This document shows positions 1 through 9,860 of a DNA stretch of 64,000 nt, one piece after another (position 1 is the first letter of the stretch; every line of letters begins with the position of its first letter). The notes under the pieces are model-generated. The model worked only from the letters and a program-made list of their open reading frames with translations. It had not been told where the DNA came from and did not search any database. Both the position numbers and the translations under genes were made by a program. This DNA is from Prostheceraeus crozeri (Eukaryota > Platyhelminthes > Polycladida > Euryleptidae): the NCBI GenBank assembly GCA_907163375.1, contig CAJQUW010014378.1, forward strand, positions 217,766 to 281,765. Reading direction: 5' to 3'.

Positions 1-115
1 TAGCTCCTTTCAGAAACGCAGTCAATGTGATGCATACGTGAGTGTAGAGCAACCGAGCATTTCCGGAAGAAAGACAGTTAATATGCTGAATATTTTTCCG
101 GATGGGTTCAATGAT

Positions 116-283
116 TGAGAAGTCATTATTTCGGATTTCTCCATCTGATTAATTCCACACTCCACAGCACAGTAAAATACACGAGCTTTCGATGGCTCTC
201 AGCACACCTTTATCTCGTGTATTTTACTGTACTGTGGAGTGTGGAATTAAACAGATGGAGAAATCCGAAATAATGACTTCTCA
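116..283. repeat. Near-perfect 70-bp inverted repeat (hairpin)
   Basis: The left arm (116-185) is matched by the reverse complement at 214-283 with only a few mismatches, leaving a loop of about 28 bp. Transcribed, it would form a long hairpin. It may be a small foldback element or a palindromic MITE. No target duplication was identified, and an 86-codon reading frame across the right arm looks accidental. Confidence 0.85.
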
Positions 284-2400
284 GAAAAGCAGTTGCAATT
301 TTTGGAAGCTGACGCTTACTTTTCGTGTTGCTAAATTCCCCCTCCTCTTTATTTTAAAAATGTTGAATATACTGAAGACAAGTCTGAGATATCGAGATTT
401 GTGTCTGTATTCTGTAGGATGTCCTTTTAAATGCTCATTTATGCAGTTCTGAAAATGGCGGATAGAGCCAACCACGAACATTTTCATTATTCTCCCTATT
501 TTCTTTATTAATCTATCTTTATTATTTTATATATTTATATTATTTATTATTTTTGATTTCAAATCTGATGAGGCACTTTATCCTCATTATTGAAAACTTG
601 AGGAGTTTTATGGGTTTTAGAAAATATGGCGGACATGAGCATCATTAGGCAAAACTTTGTCGATGTCTAATGTCTTTCTCCGATGCGGTTTATTATTCCT
701 ACTTCCTTGCTAGCAATGCAAGAAAAGCTCCAATTAACGGTTTTGTTCTTTATCATTCGCCGATCTTTTTACGTGTATCTAATTAAATCAGACTTGCAGA
801 TACCTTTGCATGAATCACATGCTCCGGAAAACAATTATATTAAGGAAAATAGGCTTGATACTGATGACGCCATGCTGACAAATTTCATACATTGAAAATA
901 TTCTACAAGCGTGGTCAAAAAAGGTTCTCAAGTTGCCTCAAGTCGACAATACGATATTTTATAGGCGCAGAGGCTCACCAAGTAGTGCAAACGCTAGTAT
1001 TGCGAACCAAGAGATACGGAACAATCTTCCAGTCTGGCTATTCTTGGGTCGAAAAAATGGAAATTAAAATTATCAATGGAAAATTTTCATGATCAAGAAG
1101 TTGTTGTTCGCCTTTCTCTTGAATACTTTTTAAGCTACTTTAAGGGATCGCAACAGCTTTCTCGCACATGCAATTATGAGAGACCGTCAAAATGCTTGTC
1201 TAAAAATCTGTAGCTTTTCATGATAGACTGTGTCCCATAGAATAATAACTGGAGGGATATCCAATGAAGCAAGTGGACTAACCATTTTATGAAACTGACA
1301 AAATGATGGCCAATCCTCGCATCAGGCACGCGGGAACGATTTATCGGTAGGGGGCCTAAAATTTAGCTGTTGGAAAACGAATTTTTAGGGGGTAAGCGCA
1401 GGCACACTACTCAATCTTGGCCTGGTAGATAGACAACTACATCACAAAATGCAGTTTGAATGATTTTACAGTATATAAACACTGTATTACTATGCTGTTG
1501 GATATGACACTCGAAGGTTGGAATAAGAAGACAATTCATTTTAGCTGTATCTTTGTATGTAGCTGTTTATCCAGTTTTTGACCAATATTACCGAGAAAAA
1601 ATTAAAAGCCTCCGATGAACTGGACTAAAATGATTATTGATGAAACCAAGGCATGTTACTGTAGAAAAAGAAACATCATCCTGTTATTTGAAGATGCTCA
1701 TCAGCAGGTGCTCTAAAAATAGAGCTCAATGATGCTGAGACAAGGAATAAACTCTGATTGCATCAGTCGCAACTTTAAGCTGTCCTCCTCTCCCAGGAAC
1801 ATTTGTTGCTGATCCAGTCTTCTCAAACTTCTGCAGTAAGCCTACTTAAGATATGCAAGATTTCTACTGTGTGGATATGACATTTTCAAGCAATCATGTG
1901 CGCTTGTTATAAACTCGGCAACTGAGAAGAAAATTGAAACACAGCCACCAGCAGCAGAGAGCTGAATAGTAACACACTCAGTTGTTTGTTCACCAGCCTC
2001 AATCAACCAAAGTGATGACACAATATCCTTTGAATAATTTTTGCTTCTTTCAGAATTTGGGCGTAATTTTCTCAACACCCTTTACATCCACATAATAAAT
2101 TTGAAAACAACTTTTTTTAGAAAATACCAAATGCTTGGATTTCTCATTCTCTTAACATTAGAAATATGATCCAAGGCATCTTCAGATAAGCAATTTCACC
2201 TTTTCAACTCTTTATCAGAATTTTGAGGAAATATTCTTTCATAGCAAGAAGCAAATGTCACAATGAATTTTAAATGTCTAGAAATCCCACTTCCCTCTCC
2301 TTCTCTCTCCTTGAAATTGGCTCTTTCATCCATTTATTCTTAAATTACTGTATTTGATAGGATTAGCTTGTGCTAACAGCTGCAAACAACAGCTGTTGCA
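284..2400. other. No recognisable gene
   Basis: The frames here are short and lack recognisable domains or biased composition. The stretch has AT-rich tracts around 490-560 and a pyrimidine run near 2290-2315. I see no RNA gene or element end. The last 100-200 bp may hold the promoter of the p24 gene that follows. Confidence 0.5.
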
Positions 2401-3088
2401 GTGCTGACAATGCTGACGTGGTTCAGACATGGTCTATTTCATTCTCTACCTAATCAGCAGAAGCCGTCCGTGCTTCAGCTCATTTTGACAATTTTGTGTC
2501 TTATTCACTTTCATTCATCCTTCGCCGATGCTTTCTCGAAGTTCATTCTCTATCGACGTCCCTGTTCGTCGCCGACATTGTTTCTACGAGGAAATCAGCG
2601 ATGCTGCCCGTTACGTGTTATCGTATCGTGTCATTCGAGGAGGAGGTAAAGACATCACTGTCAAAATTCTCTCTCCGAACAAGACGGAGGTATATCGACG
2701 AAAGAAAGCTCATAAAGATTCTCACACATTCCCAGCTTCGACACCGGGCCGTTATTCGTTTTGTTTCTCTAATGAGTTTTCAACGATTTCGAAAAAACTG
2801 GTGTTTTTCGAGCTCAGAACAGTAAACCATAATCCCAAGACTTTCAATCAAGAGATAAATACACTGCCCACGGCTGTGACGATGACCGAATCGATATTGG
2901 ATAACATGTACTCAACCTTGTCAAGGGTAGAAGATAATCAATTAGAATTCAAAGTTAAGGAAGCAGAAGGAAAAGGCCTAAGTGATGAATTGAACCAGCG
3001 AGTGATGATCTTGAGCTGTCTGATAGCCTTTGTCACCCTTTTCATCGGCCTAGGACAAGTAACGATACTGAAAGGCTTTCTTTACTGA
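2401..3088 (+). CDS. p24/TMED family cargo receptor
   Basis: p24 proteins are type I membrane proteins of COPI/COPII vesicles that carry cargo such as GPI-anchored proteins between ER and Golgi. The frame 2528-3088 reads a GOLD-like luminal domain beginning with the family signature ending in HCFYEEI, then a coiled-coil region and one membrane span (about residues 158-180) ending in GLGQVTILKGFLY. A hydrophobic signal-peptide-like segment (LILTILCLIHF) lies just upstream but in another frame, that of 2401-2649. Either a short intron or an alternative 5' exon joins them (a pyrimidine tract precedes an AG near 2550), or a one-base shift makes this a decaying retrocopy. The cytoplasmic tail is very short and lacks the usual FF and KK sorting motifs. 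Family assignment is firm; functionality and the exact start are not. Confidence 0.75.
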
Positions 3089-3358
3089 GAGCTATGAATC
3101 AGGATTGAGTCTTGCGTCACCAACCAATTCGAAGTACCAACGTAGTACAAGTTTGGATGATTTATTGACAGAGAGACTCTGTAAAGTTCAGTTCATGTGA
3201 ACGTTGACACCTTCATGAGTCTATTTTCGGTTTGGCACACAATTGAATTCAATGTTCGACTCGTTTTTTTTATTATTTGTTTGTTGGCAACGTTGTGCTT
3301 GATAAAGATGTATTCAAACTTTTTGCCCCTTTGTATCTCCATAAATATTGAGTCTCGA

Positions 3359-3364
3359 AATAAA
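3359..3364 (+). other. Polyadenylation signal AATAAA of the p24 gene
   Basis: A canonical AATAAA lies about 270 bp after the p24 stop codon, in AT-rich sequence. Assignment to this gene is inferred from position only. Confidence 0.45.
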
Positions 3365-3404
3365 AAATCATGATAAAGTTCAAAACATTTCCAATAGTTC
3401 GGCC

Positions 3405-3450
3405 CCGCCAGCAGGGGTTTCTACAGGGAGCGAGGCCGAAAATAAGACTT
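3405..3450 (+). repeat. Dispersed repeat family A, end fragment
   Basis: It contains GGGAGCGAGGCCGAAAAT preceded by a GTTTCTAC block. The same order occurs at about 13490-13520 and, reversed, at 5325-5350, 25255-25275 and 48255-48275. It looks like one end of an interspersed family of about 250-300 bp with no coding capacity. Confidence 0.5.
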
Positions 3451-3534
3451 GTAAAGTGTCGAACTTTTAATTGTGATCAATAGCATTTTCTGATGAGTAA
3501 TTTGTAATTGCTATCAACTGCATTTTAAGCCATG

Positions 3535-3690
3535 CCCACTGTTAGCATCACAGGAACATCCTATGACATAAAAATGATAATTGATATTTCAATATCAAAT
3601 GTTTTTCATAGTTTTATACACCCAGGGACAACATAATTTACATTAGAAAGCTTAATTCCTGCTATTTCACATAGTGGGCAGTTGCAGAAA
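3535..3690 (+). repeat. Dispersed repeat family B, copy 1
   Basis: About 140 bp align well, in reverse orientation, with 10780-10920. Shared blocks include CATCACAGGAACATCCT, TTGATATTTCAATATCAA (itself a palindrome) and CATAATTTACATTA. It is probably a short non-autonomous element; neither copy codes for protein. Confidence 0.65.
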
Positions 3691-3813
3691 ATTACGATTA
3701 CTGGTTCTACTTCCGTGTTGAATAAATACTTAATTCAGACACCGTTATCGATGCTGCATACGTCACTCACATATATTTCTGACATTTCAATTCGGGCCAA
3801 AGTTCCATTTTCA

Positions 3814-3883
3814 ATGATAAATGAATAATGCTAACTGCAAATTAATTGCAATTACTTTGCAGTCAGCATTATTCATTATCATT
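3814..3883. repeat. Short imperfect hairpin
   Basis: Arms of about 28 bp around AATGAATAATGCTAACTGCAA and its near reverse complement flank a 14-bp loop. There is no further evidence of function. Confidence 0.6.
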
Positions 3884-4458
3884 ATCAACATTCATCTATC
3901 ACGCAGTTTAAATTACTTCACTCTCCTCGTCGATACTGCGTTGCTGTATATTTAGAAATGCACCGGGTTTACAACTGCAGATAACTTTTTTCAAAGAATT
4001 TACGACGAAGCTTATTTCCGGAATCTAAATTAAGTGCCGGTGTTATGATATCCTTTCCTCTAATCCTAATTGCTGATCGGAATGTGTTATATCAGAAATC
4101 TGCAGTTACTTAATTCTCCTCGGAAAAAGAGAGGCAAATAAATTCTTCTAGAAGCCGCAGTCTAAAACCTTTACAAATCAATTAAAGTTTATCAGAAATG
4201 TAGCTGAAAACATAATAAAGACTCATAGAAGCCACAAGTCTCGACATCTCAGTACTGCATCTTCAGTTTGAATCGTAGTAGAGATGTAAGGCGAAAATAC
4301 TTGGGGAAGATGGGGAGAAGATGGCATTTGATATCATCCGGGAAGCAGTTATAATTAACCTTAGATTATCGCCCGAGAAAAGTGTAATTGCCGTCAGTTA
4401 TCTAAAGTAATTGGCAAGTTATTGAACTTTTTCAGTAGGAATCCCGCTGTAGATTTTT

Positions 4459-4852
4459 GTAGCAAATAAAAAAGACAAAACAACAACTTTTCATAATTAA
4501 CTTATAGTGAAATCATATCCAAGGCCTTTCTGTAGAAACAACCTACCGTCATCAGGGAAATACATGTAAGCTAGTAAATGAGAAATACATGCATATAAAT
4601 TTCTACTTAAGACATTCAAAATTATCAAGCTATTCTGTAAATCTAAATCTATGACAAACAGAAACTATGATAATAACTTATTTTTGAATTAACTTACTTT
4701 AATTTTGAGTATCCTTAGTAGGAATATGCAAGCATTTCTCAGTTGCTAGATTATTTCCCTGATGACGGTAGGATGTTCCTACAGAAAGGCATTGGATATG
4801 ATTTCACTATAAGTCAATTATGAAAAGTCGTTGTTCTGTTTTATTATTTGCT
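4459..4852. mobile_element. Foldback MITE with about 145-bp inverted arms
   Basis: The left arm starts GTAGCAAATAAAAAAGACA and runs to about 4612. The right arm (about 4703-4852) is its reverse complement with scattered differences, including the shared block CTACCGTCATCAGGGAA. The unpaired centre is only about 90 bp. It has no reading frame, so it must be non-autonomous. The flanks show no clear target duplication, so the superfamily is undetermined. Confidence 0.75.
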
Positions 4853-4944
4853 GCGAAATTACTTGAAATTTAATTGAAAAAAGGGAGTAATTTGTAACTG
4901 TAATCAATTACATTCCATGAGTAATTGACACAAGTCTGAGTCAC

Positions 4945-5052
4945 TTGGCTACTACGAATCCGTTAGTCTACAGATACCCGGTTCACTTTCTTGTCAGACA
5001 GGGTCAAAGGAAAACACATGTAAATCCAAATGGACGAAGATTTAGGTTTGAT
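4945..5052 (+). repeat. Dispersed repeat family A, partial copy
   Basis: Blocks CTACTACGAATC, CAGACAGGGTCAAAGGAAAA and CACATGTAAATCCAA appear in the same order at 13560-13660 and 47560-47650. No coding potential. Confidence 0.5.
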
Positions 5053-5189
5053 ATCCAATCAATTATCATGATAGTATATGACTGAAATACTCCATGCCAA
5101 AAAATTTGCCTCAAGACTTCTTTTGCCTACTGCTTCTCTTTGAAGCAGATAAAACACAATAACCAGTTATTTTGCCTGTTATTTTACAG

Positions 5190-5360
5190 AAAAGTTCAAT
5201 GTGCTTCCCATTTGGAGTTGTATTTCTTCTGTCCTGTATGACAAAAAGAGGGACCTGTTAGAACTCGGTAGACGCGAAGATTCGTTGTAGTCATAGATTG
5301 CGCATCATCCTGTGCTGGTCTCATTTTCAGCCTCGCTTCCTGCGGGAAATTCGTCCGGAC
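5190..5360 (-). repeat. Dispersed repeat family A, reverse copy
   Basis: It shows, reversed, the order GTAGAACTCGG-like block, GTAGTCATAG, CATCATCCTGTG, TCTCATTTTC and GCCTCGCTTCCTGC, matching 25180-25275 and 48190-48275. Confidence 0.55.
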
Positions 5361-6269
5361 TGCAAATAGATAAGATGTGGTTTACAGTTTTGATGGAGCT
5401 GCATCATAACAGTATTAACACGTAGCATAATAGAATTGGTCAATACCTTATATTGTCAAGATTTAGGAAATGTGATTTCCAATGAATAGTCTACAAGTGA
5501 TTGCATATTGAAACGAAGATCACTTGAATAAATTGCGTACTGCAGATCTTTGCAAATGTTCAATACTTTAAACTTATCCACTCCTCCAAGAAATAGGTCT
5601 ACTGGAGACAACTATTGCAGTCTTTGACTCTCGAAAATGCTGTGAAGACTTCAAACTTATCAATTGCTTCAGTGCTTAATCGACATCATTATTTGGCGTA
5701 GAACCATCTATGTAATGACTTCATTCTTCTTCAGAATTGATTTGCACCGAGAATTGTTCATATAAGCCAGCAGTCAGTCACGAAGGGAACAAACACATAC
5801 TCATTTATGGTCTTTTATCACAATCGGCATACACGAGAATGATGAAAACGATAAATTGATGAATTTCGCACGTAGTGTTACACCCATAATGCTACACGTG
5901 TATTGATATGCACAAAATTGCTTTGCATGTGATAGTAAATATTTTATTGGAAATATTTGCTACATCCTCTAAAACCTGAGGGGGCAGATCAGTGAACTTC
6001 TTTGGCTGTCTATCATGCTCCTTGTAGTTTATGAATAAATATCACATATACACGTTACAGGCAGAATAAATGTGATAATGATGCTTTTACATGGGCATCA
6101 GCGGTTTATATTCAATCAACCAAAAACAAGTGAAATAAAAAATTCGGTCTCGGGGTACACTGTAACTCCTCAACTCATGTCTATGAGAGTTAGTGAAATA
6201 TTCAGGATTTCAAATTTGCTTCGTTAGTTTCACTATTGTACGAATTCATTCAATAACGTCGATGATATA

Positions 6270-6290
6270 TAAGTAAGTAAGTAAGTAAAT
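6270..6290 (-). repeat. (TAAG)n 3' tail of the LINE
   Basis: On the plus strand this reads TAAGTAAGTAAGTAAGTAAA directly after the 3' end of the minus-strand LINE. Short tandem tails in place of poly-A are usual for CR1-like LINEs. Confidence 0.7.
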
Positions 6291-6480
6291 GTTTTATTGA
6301 AGTAGTTGAAAATCATAAGTTAGACATTTACATGATTGCTGATAGCGTACATAGAATGAATTTGAATTTACGAAAATTCAGTGCGTTATCCAAATATACA
6401 AAATTGTAAATCAGGTTACAATATCGATCATTTGACAAGGCCGTCGTATAAGGGACAAAAGAGTTCAAAAAAACGTGTTG

Positions 6481-9088
6481 TCATTGCACATGGTTGAAGG
6501 AATGCGTTCTTCTCTGCGTTCTTTCTGATTTCAACGGAATAATCCCGTTCAATACGTGTTGACTTTCAGTTGAGGCTTTAACCAGTAGAGCTTTTGATGC
6601 TGTTTGTCGCCGATCGGATGAACACTGAAACTGACCACAATTACAGTTCTGACCAACACTAAAACCACATATCACTTTATGACATCTGCGTTGAATTTTT
6701 TCGAGATCATTGCTGAGTCCAACCGGACGTTTCACAAATGCAGGGGAAACATATTCTAGTAGGGGTCGTATTATCGCGTTATAGACCAGAGCAAGTTGAG
6801 TCTTATTGAAAACAGGTTTTAGGAGTCGTAACGCGTACCTTCTCCTTGATGCAATCCTACAGATGTATCTCACATGCGATGCCCAAGTCAACCTATCATT
6901 GATGATGACACCAAGAAACTTGATCTCTTCTGCTGGCGAAACATTTGGCAGTAGAAATCGTCAGTTTGATTAGTCTTCTTGTAACAGATTGATTTACATT
7001 TTGCAGGGTTGATGTACAACGAGTTTTCATATGACCAATTGAGTATGTTCTGATGTTCGTCAAGCACATGCTGGTTTGTACCTTGTTTATATAGAGGAAT
7101 GCACAAGGTTGTATCGTCAATATATTGCACAATGTGAGTACATTGGTACACCGATTTTAGGGAACCAACCACCAAGCAGAAAAGCATTGGCCCCAAAACT
7201 GAGCCCTGAGGCACACCCGACACCACCCTATTGAAGGAACTCACAGCGCAGCCAATCCGAGTAGCTTGTTCTCTGCCTCCGAGGTAATCGGTAACCAATT
7301 TCACGAAATTGGAAGGGAAACCATTATCTTTCAGTCGTTCAACTACCAACTTATGAGATTGAGTGTCAAAAGCTCTTGTGTAATCATATGCAATGATTTT
7401 CATACCTGAAACTTCAGGGCTCTCCAAGCAATTCAAAGCATAGTGTAGTAAATCAATTACTGCCGCAGTAGTAGAGCTCATAGGTCTAGCACCAAATTGA
7501 TTATAACCAACTTTATCGATAAACAACTTGTACACCGACTGCAAGACAAGTCTCTCTAATATTTTTGCCGGGGTAGGCAGCAGTGAGATGGGTCGTAGAT
7601 TATTGATATCAGGTGGAGCACTTTTTGGCACCGGAACAATATGCGACAATTTCCATCTTTTCGGAATTCGACATGCTTGGATAGATAGGTTGAATAGATG
7701 GTAAAAAGGTCCAGCAAGTATGTCAGCAGCATGCTTATACAAAATCAGGGGTATACCGTCACTCCCCATCGATTTGTTCTTGTTCAGTTCCTGAAGGTGT
7801 TTTCGCACGACAGACACAAGGATATCAATACTCCATTTTAAGTAAGAGAACGCTTGATTTGCGTCACTCGAGTCAACTTCAACTGACAAGTCGGATGAAG
7901 GAATTGACGAGAAAGCATCATTGATAGAATTAACAGCTGTTGAGATAGAGTCAAATTGATCTATAATCGAAAAAATATAGTCCCGAGCCTTAGTTCCTCT
8001 GGTAGCATTCACCACTTTCCATAAAGATTTTGAGTCGCTCTGGGCCCTGGAAGACCATTTTTGTTTTGCAGAGAATATCATTGTCTTTGTCTTGTCTTTC
8101 CAATGATGATAAAGAGGATAATTTTTAGCCCGAAAAGCATCCCAACGCTGTTGAATACAATATTTTACCAACGGAGTCATCCAAGATTTGTCGGAATCAG
8201 ACATTTCAATGAAAACGACGGGAATACACTGTCGCACCAACTCAGACAGAAGCGAGTGCAGAAAATCACACTTGGCATATATGTCAGCACCCGATCTATA
8301 AAAGTGAGTCCAATTAATGCAAGATAACTGTCTTATGAAATCATTTATGTAAGTCTGTCGAAGATCAAACAAAGGTTTTATAACATATCTCGGGCGAATC
8401 AGAGGTACTTGAGGAGTAGCAGTTACACTTCCATGATCAGAATTCGATAGCGGAGCAGTCACAGTAACATCATATTCAGATGAGCGCGCACAAGTGATAA
8501 GAAAATAATCAAGAAGTACAGATTCACGAGTTGGTTCACTCACTAAATTCACCAAATCAAGATGATACGAAATAAAGGAGGTATCATATCTATTCAAATC
8601 ACCGCATATTACAATTTCAAAATCATACAGCTGCGACAAAATAATATCAACGTTAGCAACAATATAATCATCAATTATGGTTTTTCTTATGGTGACTAAT
8701 TCAGGCGGAATGTACATACAAACAAAAATTATTTTTGCAGATGGAAGACTTAACCACACCGCCTCGAGAAAGTCAGGCTGCATGACAGGATTGAGTCGAC
8801 TCACAGACATTGAACAATGAGTCACATGCACACGCCACCTCCTCGTCTGGATTGACGATCACACCTATAATGTAAATATTGTGGAAACTTAACCAGACCG
8901 TCCTCGATGCTGTCATGTAGCCATGTTTCAGTAGCTGCAAATATTTGAATATCACGTGATATAACAGTGGAATAGATTTCATCCAGCTTATTCAGGGTTG
9001 ATCTAACATTTGCCAAAAGGATGAGAGGTAAGCATGGTCTTCTTCTCAGATTGGTATGGGGAAGAAAAATGTCAGGAAAATGTTGCAC
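6481..9088 (-). pseudogene. LINE ORF2: endonuclease and reverse transcriptase
   Basis: The product would nick target DNA and copy the element RNA. The endonuclease start (9088-8822) has the family words LANVRSTLNKLDE and TETWLHDSI. The long central frame (8831-6888, 647 aa) holds the rest of the endonuclease and the RT: NKSMGSDGIP, LRPISLLPTPAKILER, the motif A segment YDYTRAFDT, SGVPQGSVLGP and the catalytic box YIDD within QYIDDTTLC (usually FADD). The C-terminal piece (6891-6481) holds the CR1-typical IIRPLLEYVSP and IQRRCHKVICG segments. These three pieces lie in three frames, so two shifts (near 8830-8880 and near 6890-6920) have inactivated it. Confidence 0.85.
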
Positions 9089-9126
9089 ATTATTTACAGA
9101 AGATTCATGTGTTGCAGGTGCAGTGA

Positions 9127-9858
9127 CTAAAAACCGTCGAGAAAATTTGCACCAAAGTTTTTGACTACAACCTTTCCACCACCAATAACTACATCTTCTA
9201 CCTCATCTTTTCTTCGCTTCAGCTCTGATCTCAAAAGTTTGAATTGCTTTTGCTGCAAAGGCGTACGATCGGAATTTACATAAACCTTTCTGTACTCGGT
9301 TGAATTTCGCAATAGTCTGCTTTTCCTCAATATTTCGTTCTTTGCATCATTTGATTGTAATTATATTTTTAGTAAACCCATTCCTGTTTCAGTGAAACGT
9401 TTCAAACGAATTACATCTTGAACAATGTCATCAGTAACACCAATGCTTTGAAATAGTTGCTCTACTTTCATTTTATCATCCTGTTTTCTACTTTCTAAAG
9501 AACCCTCATGCGTGAGCCGCATTCCTGACACAATAATGTTTTTCATTCGCTGTTGTCGTAGTTCTAACTCGTCGTTTACTTCCACGAGAATTTCATCTTT
9601 CGATATTCTAGACTCAAATGTTTCAAACTTGGATTTTAATTCTGCGACCTCACATGTTATGTAAGACAGTTGATCAACGAAGAGCTTCAACTTTTGATCC
9701 AATATCTTTCCCACAACTTCAGAAATTCCTTCAGCTTCGCTTGACATTTTACGCTTTAGTGTAAGAAAGGCCTGGATCAAGTCTTGCTTGTTGAACGAAT
9801 TTTTTCGTGAAAGAAGTTCAGAATCAGACATTTCTATTATTGCGCTAACATTTGCCAT
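9127..9858 (-). pseudogene. LINE ORF1 (coiled-coil nucleic-acid-binding protein)
   Basis: The first part (9858-9361) begins MANVSAIIEMSD and has a coiled-coil stretch followed by LRQQRMKNIIVSGM, the start of an RRM-like domain usual in ORF1 proteins. The second part (9330-9127) contains FRKVYV-like residues and LKRRKDEVEDVVI, typical of the basic C-terminal domain. The two lie in different frames, so the gene is broken near 9335-9361. It sits directly upstream of ORF2, as expected for a bicistronic LINE. Confidence 0.7.
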
Positions 9859-9860
9859 TT

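Larger units (their letters stand above)
4853..6269. other. Gene-free stretch with repeat remnants
   Basis: No supported coding frame. It holds two diverged family A copies (about 4945-5052 and 5190-5360, in opposite orientations) and otherwise looks like ordinary AT-rich intergenic DNA up to the LINE tail. Confidence 0.5.
6270..9860 (-). mobile_element. CR1/Daphne-like LINE (non-LTR retrotransposon), decayed
   Basis: Reading on the minus strand, the element has ORF1 (about 9858-9127), then ORF2 with an apurinic endonuclease (from about 9088) and a reverse transcriptase, then a short 3' region ending in a four-base microsatellite (6270-6290). This layout and the RT motifs fit the Jockey/CR1 group. 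Both ORFs change frame at least once, so this copy is dead. A clear target duplication was not found, and the 5' limit (about 9860-9890) is an estimate. Confidence 0.85.

Noticed and set aside
192-452. 86-codon plus-strand frame
   Set aside because: It runs through the arm of a hairpin repeat and has no recognisable domain.
7999-8330. Plus-strand frame opposite the LINE
   Set aside because: Shadow of the reverse transcriptase gene on the other strand.
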